Source of the DNA: Cyanobacteria bacterium FACHB-DQ100
Lineage (GTDB): Bacteria > Cyanobacteriota > Cyanobacteriia > Leptolyngbyales > Leptolyngbyaceae
Assembly: GCA_014695195.1 (NCBI GenBank)
Contig: JACJNW010000028.1
Coordinates: 930,001-994,000 of the forward strand
Length of the DNA stretch: 64,000 nucleotides
Direction: 5' to 3'
Part shown: in pieces, positions 14,783 through 24,045 of the stretch
How positions within the stretch are numbered: position 1 is the first letter of the stretch
How the letters are laid out: each line of letters starts with the position of its first letter
Position numbers and translations under genes: made by a program
Notes under the pieces: generated by a model
Database searches by the model: none
What the model was told of the DNA's origin: nothing
The model's input: only the letters and a program-made list of their open reading frames with translations

Positions 14783-15928
14783 ATGCCTCATCGCAATAAA
14801 GTGTGGATTTGGTGGGATTCTTTATCTCCGGTATTAAAAGCGGTTGTGATCGCCTTTTTTGTGCCGCTTGTGGTGTTGAATGCGTGGGCGATCTCGTCTA
14901 TTTTTGATTATTTTCATTCTTTATTAGTCATTGTCGCTGGCGCATCGTTGCTGACCTTTTTGCTGAATTATCCAGTTAGCTATATGCAGCAGCACGGAGC
15001 GACACGAGGACGGTCGGCAATTGTCGTGTTTCTGTTTACGATTTCGGTTTTACTTGCGATCGGGGTAACGCTGGTTCCGTTGGCACTCCAGCAAGCTCAA
15101 CAGTTGGTGGTTCGATTACCAGATTGGATCGACTCAGGACAACGACAATTAATCCTGCTCAATGATCAAATCGAAAAAGCTGGATTCCCAGTGAGTCTTG
15201 ATGTATTGGCAGATCAAATCACGGCTCCATTGAAAAATCAATTGCAGCGATTAGCCGGGGATATTCTTGGGTTAGCGGTGATTACTGTCACCAGTTTGCT
15301 CGATGTTGTGTTGACGTTAGTATTGACATTTTATTTGCTGCAACACAGTGATCGTTTGTGGCAAAGTTTAGTTGAATGGTTGCCGCCTCGGATTCGAGAT
15401 CCATTTAGCGAAACATTGCGCCTGAGCTTTCAGAACTTCTTTTTCAGTCAGTTGATCTCGTCTACCTCGATGGGGTTTGTGCTGACGGTAATCTTTCTGA
15501 CGTTGCGCGTTCCGTTTGGATTGCTGTTTGGGTTAACGATCGGCACAATGGCGCTGATTCCATTCGGCGGATCGGTCGGGATTGCGTTGGTCTCGCTGCT
15601 GGTAGCGTTGCGCGATATTGGGTTGGGCGTTGAGGTGTTGATTGCCTCGTTGATTGTGCAGCAGATTATTGAAAATCTGATCATGCCGCGCGTGCTAGGT
15701 AGCTTTACGGGACTGAATCCGGTGTGGGTGTTTGTTTCGATTCTGATGGGGGCGCGGGTTGGCGGATTGCTAGGTGTGGTGGTGGCAGTGCCGATCGCGG
15801 TTGTGATTAAGAGCATTTTGGTGTCGTTGCGATCGCCTCATCCAACGATTTTAGTGACCACAGATCCGCATCCGGTGACGATCGGGCGATCGGACTCGGC
15901 GGAACTGACAAAAGCGACCGACAGTTAA
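14783..15928 (+). CDS. AI-2E family transporter (PerM/YdiK type)
   Basis: 381 residues with about eight membrane spans. N-terminal pairs (AVVIAFFVPLVVLNAWAI, LLVIVAGASLLTFLLNYPVSYM), a periplasmic helical region (IDSGQRQLILLNDQIEKAGF), and the conserved C-terminal half ending in GLNPVWVFVSILMGARVGGLLGVVVAVPIAVVIKSI, the family signature. Members export diverse solutes, including AI-2 in E. coli TqsA; most cyanobacterial ones have unknown cargo, and quorum sensing should not be assumed. Confidence 0.88.
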   Translation: MPHRNKVWIWWDSLSPVLKAVVIAFFVPLVVLNAWAISSIFDYFHSLLVIVAGASLLTFLLNYPVSYMQQHGATRGRSAIVVFLFTISVLLAIGVTLVPLALQQAQQLVVRLPDWIDSGQRQLILLNDQIEKAGFPVSLDVLADQITAPLKNQLQRLAGDILGLAVITVTSLLDVVLTLVLTFYLLQHSDRLWQSLVEWLPPRIRDPFSETLRLSFQNFFFSQLISSTSMGFVLTVIFLTLRVPFGLLFGLTIGTMALIPFGGSVGIALVSLLVALRDIGLGVEVLIASLIVQQIIENLIMPRVLGSFTGLNPVWVFVSILMGARVGGLLGVVVAVPIAVVIKSILVSLRSPHPTILVTTDPHPVTIGRSDSAELTKATDS

Positions 15929-16006
15929 CGGTGTAATGTGCAATTGCTTGATAGTTCTTTTCGGTGTTCGCCCATACTGAATCTGTCCTGTTTAGGGTGA
16001 ACTCAG

Positions 16007-16258
16007 ATGCCTAGAACGCCGACCGAATTTTCTGTCCATATCATGATGGAAGGTGGACATCGCGAAGAAGTGCGATTTCCGACAATTCAAGACTTTCAGA
16101 AGTGGTACAGTGGCGAACTGATGCCAAAAGCCGCTTCAGAAGATTTTATTAGTGTTCCGATTAAAAACATCCAGGGCGAATACATGGTGGTGCGTCCAGC
16201 GCGAGTAGTAAGTTTGCGAGTTGAGCCAGTGTTTGCGGGGAGTGTTGATCGCTATTAA
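16007..16258 (+). CDS. Conserved small cyanobacterial protein
   Basis: 83 residues, soluble, starting MPRTPTEFSVHIMMEGGHREEVRFPTIQDFQKWYSGELMPK and ending GEYMVVRPARVVSLRVEPVF. I associate this pattern with a small conserved cyanobacterial family of unknown function. It has a compact alpha/beta composition and no metal or catalytic motif. It is closed by a strong hairpin, suggesting its own transcript. Confidence 0.65.
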   Translation: MPRTPTEFSVHIMMEGGHREEVRFPTIQDFQKWYSGELMPKAASEDFISVPIKNIQGEYMVVRPARVVSLRVEPVFAGSVDRY

Positions 16259-16273
16259 ATTTCTAATTTTCAG

Positions 16274-16306
16274 ATCGCGCAGAGCGGCTTAGTCGCTCTG
16301 CGCGAT
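16274..16306 (+). terminator. Strong 13-bp hairpin after the 83-aa gene
   Basis: ATCGCGCAGAGCG (16274-16286) pairs perfectly with CGCTCTGCGCGAT (16294-16306) around a 7-base loop, 15 bases after the stop codon. It is not followed by a T run, so it may stabilise the 3' end as much as terminate. Confidence 0.55.
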
Positions 16307-16373
16307 TTCGTGATTGCATCCCGATTTTGCAAACCATTCGGTACGATCGAATGACGTAATCAACGATACGAAA

Positions 16374-16577
16374 ATGCAGGACGACACGATTCAAGACGAC
16401 ACAATTAAATTAGATCAATTTCTCAAGTTTCAAGGACTGGCGCAGACGGGTGGACAGGCGAAACTGTTAATTCAGTCGGGAGAAGTGCGGGTAAATGGCA
16501 AGATTGAGACCCGACGCGGACGCAAATTAGTCAAAGGCGATCGCGTGACCACGCTGGGAGAAACCATTGAAGTCTAA
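16374..16577 (+). CDS. Small S4 RNA-binding domain protein
   Basis: 67 residues forming a single S4 fold: IKLDQFLKFQGLAQTGGQAKLLIQSGEVRVNGKIETRRGRKLVKGDRVTTLGETIEV. S4 domains bind structured RNA; this YbcJ/RqcP-like short form lacks any catalytic partner. ATG 16374 (MQDDTIQDD) is chosen over an ATG at 16314, since the extra 20 residues begin next to the upstream hairpin and are not conserved-looking. The MBL-like gene starts 42 bases later on the same strand. Confidence 0.85.
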   Translation: MQDDTIQDDTIKLDQFLKFQGLAQTGGQAKLLIQSGEVRVNGKIETRRGRKLVKGDRVTTLGETIEV

Positions 16578-16619
16578 TCTCCCTTAGAATCAAATGGAGT
16601 AGCGTTCCGGTCAGCGACA

Positions 16620-17399
16620 ATGTATCTTACTTGGCTTGATAGTAATTCCTGGCTGATCGAATTAGCCGATCGACGCATTCTGCTTGATCCGTGGTTGGTC
16701 GGCGAATTGACCTTTGGCAATGTCGGCTGGTTGTTCAAAGGAACACGATCCCACGATCGCCCCATTCCCGAAAATCTCGATCTGATTTTGCTGTCTCAAG
16801 GCATTGAAGATCACGCCCATCCTGAAACGTTGAAGCGGTTGGATCGATCGGTTCCGGTTGTTGCTTCTGCAAGTGCGGCAAAAGTTGCACAAGCGATCGG
16901 CTTTAAGTCGATTACGACGTTAAAACCTGGAGAATCGTTCACGCTCAGTTCATCGGTGCAAATTCAAGCCACTGTAGGCTCGGCATTAGGTCCGGGGACG
17001 CAGGAAAACGGCTATTTGCTAACAGAATTACCAACCGGGGTAACAGTGTACTATGAGCCGCACGGAAGTCATCCTTCAGCATTACCCACTCCAATCGATG
17101 TCGTGATCACACCGATAATCGATTTAGCCTTGCCTCTAGTGGGTTCGATTATCAAAGGGACTGAGAGCGCGATCGAGCTTGCGAAGCAAGTCAAACCACA
17201 AGTCATGCTTCCGACCGCAGCTGGTGGAGAGATTCAATTTGAAGGCGTTTTGATCTCGCTGCTCAAGGAAATCGGCAATGTTGAGGATTTTCGCGCCAAA
17301 CTGACTCAAGCGAATCTCAATACACAGGTGATTGAACCCAAACCGGGCGATCGCATTGAGATTGCTGTCGAGTCGGCGACGATCGCAAATTCGCTCTAA
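16620..17399 (+). CDS. Metallo-beta-lactamase-fold protein with altered metal motif
   Basis: 259 residues with the opening of the MBL fold (YLTWLDSNSWLIELADRRILLDPWLVG). Where active members have THxHxDH, this protein has SQGIEDHAHP, so the first two His are replaced by Gln and Ile. Later metal-site elements (a strand ending in an ASP, His after PTAAGGE) are also not evident. Likely a degenerate or repurposed paralogue. By contrast the exported MBL at 26009 keeps THGHFDH. Close homologues with LLSQGxEDHAHP occur in other cyanobacteria as far as I recall, so this is probably not decay. Confidence 0.75.
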   Translation: MYLTWLDSNSWLIELADRRILLDPWLVGELTFGNVGWLFKGTRSHDRPIPENLDLILLSQGIEDHAHPETLKRLDRSVPVVASASAAKVAQAIGFKSITTLKPGESFTLSSSVQIQATVGSALGPGTQENGYLLTELPTGVTVYYEPHGSHPSALPTPIDVVITPIIDLALPLVGSIIKGTESAIELAKQVKPQVMLPTAAGGEIQFEGVLISLLKEIGNVEDFRAKLTQANLNTQVIEPKPGDRIEIAVESATIANSL

Positions 17400-17439
17400 G
17401 TCTAACGAAATTAACTGGCTTTGTTGTCCAATCTGGGAA

Positions 17440-17528
17440 GCCCCCTAAATCCCCCACGGGTGGGGGACTTCAAACCGAAAAAGGTGCAAGATTCTCAAAC
17501 TCTCTCATTTATGGGGGATTTAGGGGGC
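17440..17528. repeat. Intergenic inverted-repeat element (C-rich, MITE-like)
   Basis: A 17-base arm at 17440-17456 (GCCCCCTAAATCCCCCA) is the exact reverse complement of 17512-17528, separated by 55 bases. Inside, CCCCCACGGGTGGGGG (17451-17466) is a second hairpin. Partial relatives of the arm occur at 28470-28497, 54560-54570 and 59374-59384, all intergenic. Such elements are widespread in cyanobacterial genomes; it is too short to encode a transposase. Confidence 0.7.
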
Positions 17529-17580
17529 AAGAAGCCGCTCAAACCGAAGCGAAAACTCCAAACTTCATAAAGGTGTGACT

Positions 17581-17859
17581 ATGCCCCCACTTTCCAGACA
17601 AGAACTCGAAACCGAACTCAAACAGCTTGAGGGTTGGACAATTCAAAACGGCAAACTGCATCGTGAATTCAAATTTCCCTCGTTTGTCGAAGCTTTCGGA
17701 TTCATGTCAAGCTTGGCACTCGTTTCCGAAGCGCTTGGACATCATCCAGAATGGTTCAACGTTTACAATCGCGTCACGATCGACCTCACCACCCACGACG
17801 CTGGCGGAATTACCTCGAAAGATATGGAGTGGGCGCGTCGAGCCAACCAATTGGAATAG
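17581..17859 (+). CDS. phhB: 4a-hydroxytetrahydrobiopterin dehydratase (pterin carbinolamine dehydratase)
   Basis: 92 residues, whole-length match to the PCD/DCoH family: LEGWTIQNGKLHREFKFPSFVEAFGFMSSLALVSEALGHHPEWFNVYNRVTIDLTTHDAGGITSKDMEWARR. The catalytic HHPEW segment is intact. The enzyme dehydrates 4a-hydroxy pterins so the cofactor can be recycled. ATG 17581 has AAAGG at 17569-17573 with 7-base spacing; a GTG six bases earlier is less likely. No aromatic hydroxylase is adjacent. Confidence 0.93.
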   Translation: MPPLSRQELETELKQLEGWTIQNGKLHREFKFPSFVEAFGFMSSLALVSEALGHHPEWFNVYNRVTIDLTTHDAGGITSKDMEWARRANQLE

Positions 17860-18001
17860 ATTCAGCAAAATGTCCAGATTTTTTACGTTAGTCCGGAAGA
17901 GCGAAATAATCGTGCGTAAAGGGTTCCTACGTAACCTAGAGAACATCGTCTGAACCTTGTACAGAGACGATCGCAATTCTTGATTTTGGCGAGGACTGGA
18001 A

Positions 18002-18814
18002 ATGTTAGCGCAAGATTTGAAAATCACCAGCATTGTAGGAACAGGTGAGGAGTCCTCCGAAGGATTCCGCGCTTTGCTTTCTCAAATTGAATCCGAACTT
18101 TGTCGCAGCGAAGTCTTTCGTCGCGCGGTAGCAAGTTTGGAAGAAAGCCTTCCTGAAGGCGCATCCGCACAATTTTGTCTCAAAGCTGTTGGACGAGAAG
18201 CGATTCGATTAGCGCTGCAGGAAATGATGCCCCAAGCCGCCTCAGCGCCAAAACCTGCTGAGCCTGTTCACTGCAAGAAGCCACTATCCGAGTCGGAGCA
18301 GCATCGCCAGACAGGTTTAGCTCGATTAGGCGCACAAATCCGCACTGCCCGCCAAGTCCAAGCAATGTCGATCGCGGAGTTGCACAGCAAAACGCTGGTT
18401 CCGGTACATCAACTGCAAGCGATCGAAGCGGGTCACGGAGCGCACTTGCCCGAAGATATCTACCTGCGGGGATTCATACACCGCATTGCCAAAGCGCTTG
18501 ATCTCAATAGTGATCAGCTTCTCGAATTGCTGCCTGAGATCGATCCTGTCAAAGCTGTCCTGCCGACTTGGTATCATCCCCCGCAAAAGAGCGCGATCGA
18601 GATTGGTGGAATGGCGCTAAAACCTGTGCATCTCTATCTCGGCTATGCCGCAATGTTGAGCGGCGGGTTCGTTTGGCTCTCGCACCAATCGGCTCCTAAC
18701 ACATCAATGAAGAGCTTGAATTCGCCTCAAGTTGAACCCGCTTCCAAAGCTGAAGCTCAACCGACTGCAAAAATAAGCGCAAAGATGCAAGTTTCTGCAC
18801 CCGAACGGCTCTAG
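18002..18814 (+). CDS. RodZ-like helix-turn-helix membrane protein
   Basis: 270 residues. Residues about 100-175 form a Cro/RodZ-type helix-turn-helix (LARLGAQIRTARQVQAMSIAELHSKTLVPVHQLQAIEAGHGAHLPEDIYLRGFIHRIAKALDLN). A single hydrophobic segment follows (PVHLYLGYAAMLSGGFVWLS, about 218-237), then a short Pro/Ala/Lys-rich tail. The topology (cytoplasmic HTH, one span, outer tail) is that of RodZ, which links MreB to the cell wall machinery, but the outer domain is very short. The N-terminal 90 residues are not recognised. Convergent with the exosortase gene. Confidence 0.7.
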   Translation: MLAQDLKITSIVGTGEESSEGFRALLSQIESELCRSEVFRRAVASLEESLPEGASAQFCLKAVGREAIRLALQEMMPQAASAPKPAEPVHCKKPLSESEQHRQTGLARLGAQIRTARQVQAMSIAELHSKTLVPVHQLQAIEAGHGAHLPEDIYLRGFIHRIAKALDLNSDQLLELLPEIDPVKAVLPTWYHPPQKSAIEIGGMALKPVHLYLGYAAMLSGGFVWLSHQSAPNTSMKSLNSPQVEPASKAEAQPTAKISAKMQVSAPERL

Positions 18815-18822
18815 AAAATTCT

Positions 18823-18861
18823 GAAGGCATTGATTAACTAGATTGATTAACCAGTGCCTTC
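18823..18861. terminator. Bidirectional hairpin between RodZ-like and exosortase genes
   Basis: GAAGGCA (18823-18829) and TGCCTTC (18855-18861) pair, and the stem continues inward over about eight more bases with one mismatch. The right arm overlaps the last codons of the exosortase gene. Confidence 0.6.
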
Positions 18862-19740
18862 ACGCTTTAAATTCAAAATTGGCTGAATTGCGTAATAGTA
18901 AATCGTAAATAGCACTCCAGAAAAAACCTGTCCGCCGATCGATCCATGCCAAAACTCAAACGCAGCTTTCCCCCAGTAAACGGCTGCTAATACCATTACT
19001 GCAATTCGTACAATATTGAGTAATAACGCCAAGGTGATTCCGATCGCGATCAACCGCACCATCACGATCGCTCTCACTCGAAACGCTAATCCGATGATCA
19101 CGGCGGCGATCATAATGACAAACGCCATTTCAAATCCATCACATCCGGGCGCAACTTCCACGCTTCCGGCTGGCAAAATCACGAACTCATTCTGCAAATC
19201 AACAGGTTGCCCGATCGCCCGCAATACCCAACTGCCTCCCCACGCCATAAACTCCGCCAAAGCTTTCGGTGGCGCAAAGATACTCCAGAGGTGACGGGCG
19301 ATGCGCTGCCAATTTGGATGTAGGCTGATCGTGAGCAGCGCGATCGCCAACCATTGATGGCGCAAAAAGCTTAAGCCAAGATAGCTCAGGGTGCCGCCAA
19401 TCAGCATAATCATGCAGCCAAACGCTTGTGGAGCCGTAGCTGGGTAATAAAAATAAAAAATAGCTAGACCGCCCAGCACAAGGCTACTTCCAAGCCATTG
19501 ATCTTCGGTTAGGGGTTGGTCGAGTGAAGCGTGATGCTGATCGCGTCTTAACTGTCGAACGGCAAGCCCGATAAGCAGCACATTCAGAATCAAATGGGGC
19601 ATCCCGCTTACTTGAGTCGTTGCAGCAAGCGATAACCAAGTCGGAAAATACACGCCCAGTCCGAGTGCTGCACCGAGCAAAAGAATCCAGTTATGGATTG
19701 ATCTCAGGCTTGATTTGAAGTCGGAAAAATCTCTAGGCAT
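18847..19740 (-). CDS. Cyanoexosortase (probably C-type)
   Basis: 297-residue multi-pass membrane transpeptidase-like enzyme. The three catalytic signatures of the exosortase/archaeosortase family are visible: Cys in VEVAPGCDGFEMA, Arg in LLNIVRIAVMV and His in FEFWHGSIGG. Exosortases cleave and transfer PEP-CTERM-like sorting tails of exported proteins. Type C is suggested by the HpsJ-like partner immediately upstream, with a 25-base gap on the same strand. No PEP-CTERM-tailed protein is encoded in this window. The substrate is therefore elsewhere. Confidence 0.85.
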   Translation of the reverse strand: MPRDFSDFKSSLRSIHNWILLLGAALGLGVYFPTWLSLAATTQVSGMPHLILNVLLIGLAVRQLRRDQHHASLDQPLTEDQWLGSSLVLGGLAIFYFYYPATAPQAFGCMIMLIGGTLSYLGLSFLRHQWLAIALLTISLHPNWQRIARHLWSIFAPPKALAEFMAWGGSWVLRAIGQPVDLQNEFVILPAGSVEVAPGCDGFEMAFVIMIAAVIIGLAFRVRAIVMVRLIAIGITLALLLNIVRIAVMVLAAVYWGKAAFEFWHGSIGGQVFSGVLFTIYYYAIQPILNLKREGTG

Positions 19741-19765
19741 CCATGTTTAAAGTCAATGTCTAAAA

Positions 19766-20374
19766 TCAATGTCTAAATAAGTACAATCCGTAGCGCCCTA
19801 GAACCAAAAGCGAAATTCCAATCACAGCAAAATTGCCAACGGACAGAAAACCAGTTTTGAAAATGCTGTTATTTGCCGTTTGCTTTGCGGTCTCTGTGCG
19901 GGTAGTGAGTTGCTGCATGGCTTGCTCTATCTGCTGCGGTGAGATTTTCCCTGCCGCATTGGGATCAGATTGAATCGCCTCGATGCGTGAGCTAAGCTGC
20001 GAGGACTGAGCACTGATGCGATCGAGTGCTTGACGCTGCAACGATAAGCTATCCTGTGCCACTACTGCACAAAACAATAGAAACGAAATGCCGATCGCAA
20101 AACAAAATAGCGAGATCGATCGCAGCAGTTTTCGCCGTTCGGCTCCGTAAATTAACAGAGATAGCCCAAACAAGATGACAATACTGCGGTTGCTAATTTG
20201 TTGCAGCGTTCCCAAACGCCAACCTGCTTCTGCAACATTGACGGGAAACACAATGACTAGAAAATCGAGCGCAAAAGCAACCAGACAAGTGCACCCTACG
20301 ATGCGACAAAGCTTTTTTGCGCGTGACGACTCAATTAGCGGGGAACTCACGATCGGTTTAGAAGTAAAAGTCAT
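19766..20374 (-). CDS. HpsJ-like membrane protein, exosortase partner
   Basis: 202 residues with four predicted spans (VGCTCLVAFALDFLVIVFPV, SIVILFGLSLLIYGA, SISLFCFAIGISFLLFCAVVA, VGNFAVIGISLLVLGRYGLYLF) and, between the third and fourth, a soluble helical region (LQRQALDRISAQSSQLSSRIEAIQ...IEQAMQQLTTRTETAKQTA). HpsJ is known from the hormogonium polysaccharide locus; HpsJ-like proteins often neighbour cyanoexosortases. The gene is directly upstream of the exosortase in an apparent two-gene operon. The biochemical role is unknown. Confidence 0.75.
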   Translation of the reverse strand: MTFTSKPIVSSPLIESSRAKKLCRIVGCTCLVAFALDFLVIVFPVNVAEAGWRLGTLQQISNRSIVILFGLSLLIYGAERRKLLRSISLFCFAIGISFLLFCAVVAQDSLSLQRQALDRISAQSSQLSSRIEAIQSDPNAAGKISPQQIEQAMQQLTTRTETAKQTANNSIFKTGFLSVGNFAVIGISLLVLGRYGLYLFRH

Positions 20375-20525
20375 ACAAAAGCGACGCTAAAGTAATCTCT
20401 ACAAAATTCGGTAGATTGCGTCGGAATTCCGCGAAAGGAATGCCTCAATTGTATCAACGCGATTTTAGTGAACTAGGGAAAATACTTAAACTTCATTAAT
20501 CCTAGATAGTCGATTCATCCAGAGT

Positions 20526-23435
20526 TTACCGAGTCTGAGCAGGGGATTCCTCAACGGGTCGAATAATCGCAGGGGCAGGAGTCACTTCCGGGCGGAAGAT
20601 AGCTTTTAGCGACTCTTCCAAAGTTGGAGTCATGACAATGCGATTTTCGTAAGCAACGACGACTCTGACTAAAGTGGGTAAACTGTTTTGCTCGGCTTCC
20701 AGATAGATGGGTTCGACGTAGAGCAGCGATTGTTCGATCGGAACGACGAGTAGATTTCCTTGAATTGCTCTCGACCCCTGACGATTCCAGAGTGAAATTT
20801 GTTGCGAAATCACGGGGTCTTGATTGATTCGCGCTTCGATTTGTTCAGGGCCATAGACTAAACGCTCTTTGGGAAAGGTATAGAGCAGCAATCGCCCGTA
20901 GTTTTCACCGTCCGATCGCGCTGCTAACCAAGCAACCAAGTTTGTGCGAGCCTGCGGAGTGTAAGGCAACAATAGAATAAATTCTTCAAACGGAACGGTC
21001 GGAAGGCTGGTAATTAGATAGTAAGGCTCGACCAGTCGTGATTGATTGCCGTAGACTTCATTTGCGATCGTCCATTGATCCTCCCGGTTGTAAAACACTT
21101 GGGGATCGGTCATGTGATAAGTTCTGAGACGATCGGATTGAATTTTGAAAAAGTCTACGGGATAGCGAATATGCTGACGCAGCGTTTCGGGCATGGCGCT
21201 GAGTGGCTTAAATAAACTTGGAAATATTTTTGTCCAAGTAGTAATGATGGGATCACTTGGATCAGCAACATAGAAATCGACTGAGCCATTGTAAGCATCA
21301 ATCACAACTTTAACGGAATTGCGAATGTAATTAATTTGATTTTGTGTTGGCTCAGAGTAAGGATAACGATCGCTCGCTGCATACGCATCGATCATCCAAT
21401 AAAGATAATTTTGATTGGGTTCTGAGGCATTTGGATTGCCATTTGCAGCAACGAGATAAGGATTGCTGTCATATCTGAGAAATGGCGCGATCGCTTGAAT
21501 TCGCTGCTTTATGGTGCGCCGAAACAGCACTTTCGTTTCTGGCAAAAACTCCCGCGTGACTAGCAGCCGCCAATCTTTCAAATACATTGCAAACAAACTA
21601 CGTCGCCACCAAGATCCGATCGAGAGACCACCTTTACCGTCGTAGCTGTTGTAAGCATTATCGCTGCCGCTCGGATAGTCTAACTCTTGCTGCCGAGTTC
21701 CTGTCATAACGTGCGTATCGGTAAGCTCACCGTAATAGATTCGGGGTCTACCGATCGGGATGCTATCGCGAATCGCTTGACTCGATGTTACAAGTGCGCC
21801 TCCGTTTGTGTTACCGATATCTTTGACAAAATATTCTGGTAATCCACCTGCCCCCACGACATTCACTGGACTGATCGTAAAACCATACCCGTGTGTATAA
21901 ACCAAGTGTTGATTTACCCAGGTTTGAGCTTGTTCTGGAACAGCGCGGTAATCTAATTCTCTTGCAGCAACTAGGACTTGTCGGCGTTCAGTCTGACTCG
22001 GTGCGGGTTGAGACGATGATGCTGGAGCGCTGGGTCTTTGGGTCGGGGCTTCGGTTCGTAGCGTGTAGCGATCGAAATCCGCATCGGGAAACCGATAATA
22101 GAGCCGAATCTGCTGCAATTCGCGATTGGTATCTAGCAAAGGGCGCTGATCCCACAGTCGAATATTGCGAACGGTGAGATCGTTGTTTCTCAAATCTGCT
22201 TCGCTGAGTTGTCCTTGAGGATTAAAAGTTTGAGTGTCGATCGCATTCAAGCCAAACGCTTGACGAGTGAGGGCGATCGATCTTTCGATATAAGGTTGCT
22301 CTCGTACTAATTCATTTGGCTGCACGATGAGGTACTGCACCACTTCGGGCAGAACGACTGCAACGATGGCAACAACACCGTAGACAATTAATCCAAAGCC
22401 GACCCAGCGACGACGCTTCGATCTCGGTCGCCAGAAGATCCAGCGCCAGAAGAGATAGAGCGCGATCGCAAGTGCTGTGATTCCGAGCGCAACATAGGCG
22501 GGTAACTGGACATGGATATCGGTATAGCCCGCGCCATAAACGGCTCCTCGCGTTGAGTAAAGCAGTTCATAACGGCTGAGCCAATAGCTAAATGCCAGCG
22601 AGAACATGAACAGACTGCCTACTCCAAATAAGTGGCGCTGTTGTGTAGAGGAGAATCCAAGAAAACGCCCTTCGCTCAGGCTATTCCCAGATAACAGATA
22701 GCTCAAACTAACAGAGAGCAATCCAAACAGCGACAATCCTACTAACCATAGTGAAAGCAATTCGGCGATGGGAAGTGCAAAAATATAAAAGCTAATCTCG
22801 TGATTAAACAGAGGATCTGCTGCATTAAATGCAGTGGGATACAGATACTGCAATAGATCAATCCAATGCTGAGATAATATGAAGCTCAATAATAGAGTTA
22901 ATACAATTGCGATCGCAGTTAATAAAAATTGAGGAAAAATCAGAATCGAAATTGCAGCAGCGAACGCGATCGCCGGATACCAAATCTCAGTACTAAAGTG
23001 CTGAACAATTTGCCAAATTGCACTGAGATTAAACAATGAAACTGTTGTGACGAAATTCGATTGCCAATAACGCCAAGCTAACTGTCCATAGTGAGCGAGC
23101 ATAAACCCGATCGTGAGGCTGAGTACGATCGCCAGTGGTAACAGTGTTCTCAACCGTAGAGATAGGAGTGTATCAAATCGCGCTTCTTTTTCATCGATTA
23201 GTGGGTCATGTTTTAATCGATCGACCGTTCTGAGATTGAGCAGAAAATATGCGATCGTCACGCCTGCAACAATCAGTCCGAGCAGTCCCTGAGTAATAGT
23301 TTTTATCAGAAAAACGGGCAGATACCCGACCTCCTGAAACCAAAAAATCTCTGCTCCAAAATGAGCAAAGACACTAAGCAAAATCCATCCACCTAAACAG
23401 AAGGTGAAAAACTTTAGGAAAGTGTTTTGAAGCAC
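20526..23435 (-). CDS. UPF0182 family large membrane protein
   Basis: 969 residues. About seven transmembrane segments occupy the first 370 residues (for example [43 protein letters not shown]), followed by a large extracytoplasmic domain with the family hallmarks [37 protein letters not shown] and [29 protein letters not shown]0182 (COG1615) is found in actinobacteria and cyanobacteria with no established function. Full family length, no break visible. A short Pro/Ser/Gln insert follows [12 protein letters not shown]. Upstream lie the DUF721-cobD-Rrf2 genes, 64 bases away. Confidence 0.9.
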   Translation of the reverse strand: MLQNTFLKFFTFCLGGWILLSVFAHFGAEIFWFQEVGYLPVFLIKTITQGLLGLIVAGVTIAYFLLNLRTVDRLKHDPLIDEKEARFDTLLSLRLRTLLPLAIVLSLTIGFMLAHYGQLAWRYWQSNFVTTVSLFNLSAIWQIVQHFSTEIWYPAIAFAAAISILIFPQFLLTAIAIVLTLLLSFILSQHWIDLLQYLYPTAFNAADPLFNHEISFYIFALPIAELLSLWLVGLSLFGLLSVSLSYLLSGNSLSEGRFLGFSSTQQRHLFGVGSLFMFSLAFSYWLSRYELLYSTRGAVYGAGYTDIHVQLPAYVALGITALAIALYLFWRWIFWRPRSKRRRWVGFGLIVYGVVAIVAVVLPEVVQYLIVQPNELVREQPYIERSIALTRQAFGLNAIDTQTFNPQGQLSEADLRNNDLTVRNIRLWDQRPLLDTNRELQQIRLYYRFPDADFDRYTLRTEAPTQRPSAPASSSQPAPSQTERRQVLVAARELDYRAVPEQAQTWVNQHLVYTHGYGFTISPVNVVGAGGLPEYFVKDIGNTNGGALVTSSQAIRDSIPIGRPRIYYGELTDTHVMTGTRQQELDYPSGSDNAYNSYDGKGGLSIGSWWRRSLFAMYLKDWRLLVTREFLPETKVLFRRTIKQRIQAIAPFLRYDSNPYLVAANGNPNASEPNQNYLYWMIDAYAASDRYPYSEPTQNQINYIRNSVKVVIDAYNGSVDFYVADPSDPIITTWTKIFPSLFKPLSAMPETLRQHIRYPVDFFKIQSDRLRTYHMTDPQVFYNREDQWTIANEVYGNQSRLVEPYYLITSLPTVPFEEFILLLPYTPQARTNLVAWLAARSDGENYGRLLLYTFPKERLVYGPEQIEARINQDPVISQQISLWNRQGSRAIQGNLLVVPIEQSLLYVEPIYLEAEQNSLPTLVRVVVAYENRIVMTPTLEESLKAIFRPEVTPAPAIIRPVEESPAQTR

Positions 23436-23499
23436 AGCGTTGAAGCGAATCTTTTCATCAAACTCACGTTAGTTTAACGCGAATTAGAAGGCGCATTCT

Positions 23500-24042
23500 C
23501 TAACGTTTTGCAGCGCAAATGGCACAAACTGACCAGCGTTGAAGCTCTCCCGGCGGCGTTGGACTGCCGCACTCCGGACAAAGCGGCAAATGTTGAGCGC
23601 GACTCTGTACGATCGATGACCAGCGATCGAATGCAGTTTTGGCATTGCTAAATAGCGCAAGCTGCGTTTCAATCTCTGAAGTTTGCCTTGGTAAAAGACT
23701 CGGATGACTTTGCCAAGGATCAGACTCAACCGGAGTTTCAGTCTGAGGCGATCGCCATTGAGCGGTCGAAAATCGAATGTCGCTGAGATCGATCGATAAC
23801 CGCTCTCGAATCTTTCTCAAAATCATGGAACGTTCAAACACAAGCGTCTGTGTCCAAACTGGACTCGCAGTCGTTACTTCCAGAACGTTGCGCTGAATAG
23901 CGATCGGTTGAGCATAATTCGCAATCTTCTCGCTAACCAGTTCTGCCCAGATCTCTAGAATGCGCTGTAGCTGTTGACGCTCTAGAGACTGATAATGCGG
24001 CTCGATCGCCCCCAAAATCGACTGTAATTCTTGAAACGACAT
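23500..24042 (-). CDS. DUF721 (DciA-like) protein with C-terminal zinc ribbon
   Basis: 180 residues. The N-terminal part (SIQ.. as FQELQSILGAIEPHYQSLERQQLQRILEIWAELVSEKIANYAQPIAIQRNVLEVTTASPVWTQTLVFERSMILRKI) is the DUF721 fold. In other bacteria DciA, a DUF721 protein, loads or operates the replicative helicase DnaB. The C-terminus adds CPECGSPTPPGELQRWSVCAIC, a four-Cys zinc ribbon. Its start lies 3 bases past the cobD stop, so it is the third gene of the Rrf2-cobD-DUF721 operon. A helicase-loader role here is inferred. Confidence 0.82.
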   Translation of the reverse strand: MSFQELQSILGAIEPHYQSLERQQLQRILEIWAELVSEKIANYAQPIAIQRNVLEVTTASPVWTQTLVFERSMILRKIRERLSIDLSDIRFSTAQWRSPQTETPVESDPWQSHPSLLPRQTSEIETQLALFSNAKTAFDRWSSIVQSRAQHLPLCPECGSPTPPGELQRWSVCAICAAKR

Positions 24043-24045
24043 AAT

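Noticed and set aside
15448-15816. Antisense ORF rich in Thr/Pro/Asn within the AI-2E transporter gene
   Set aside because: Composition reflects the complement of a hydrophobic membrane gene; no independent signal.
14783-15928. Quorum-sensing function from the AI-2E family name
   Set aside because: The family name covers many exporters; no luxS or lsr-like genes are visible.
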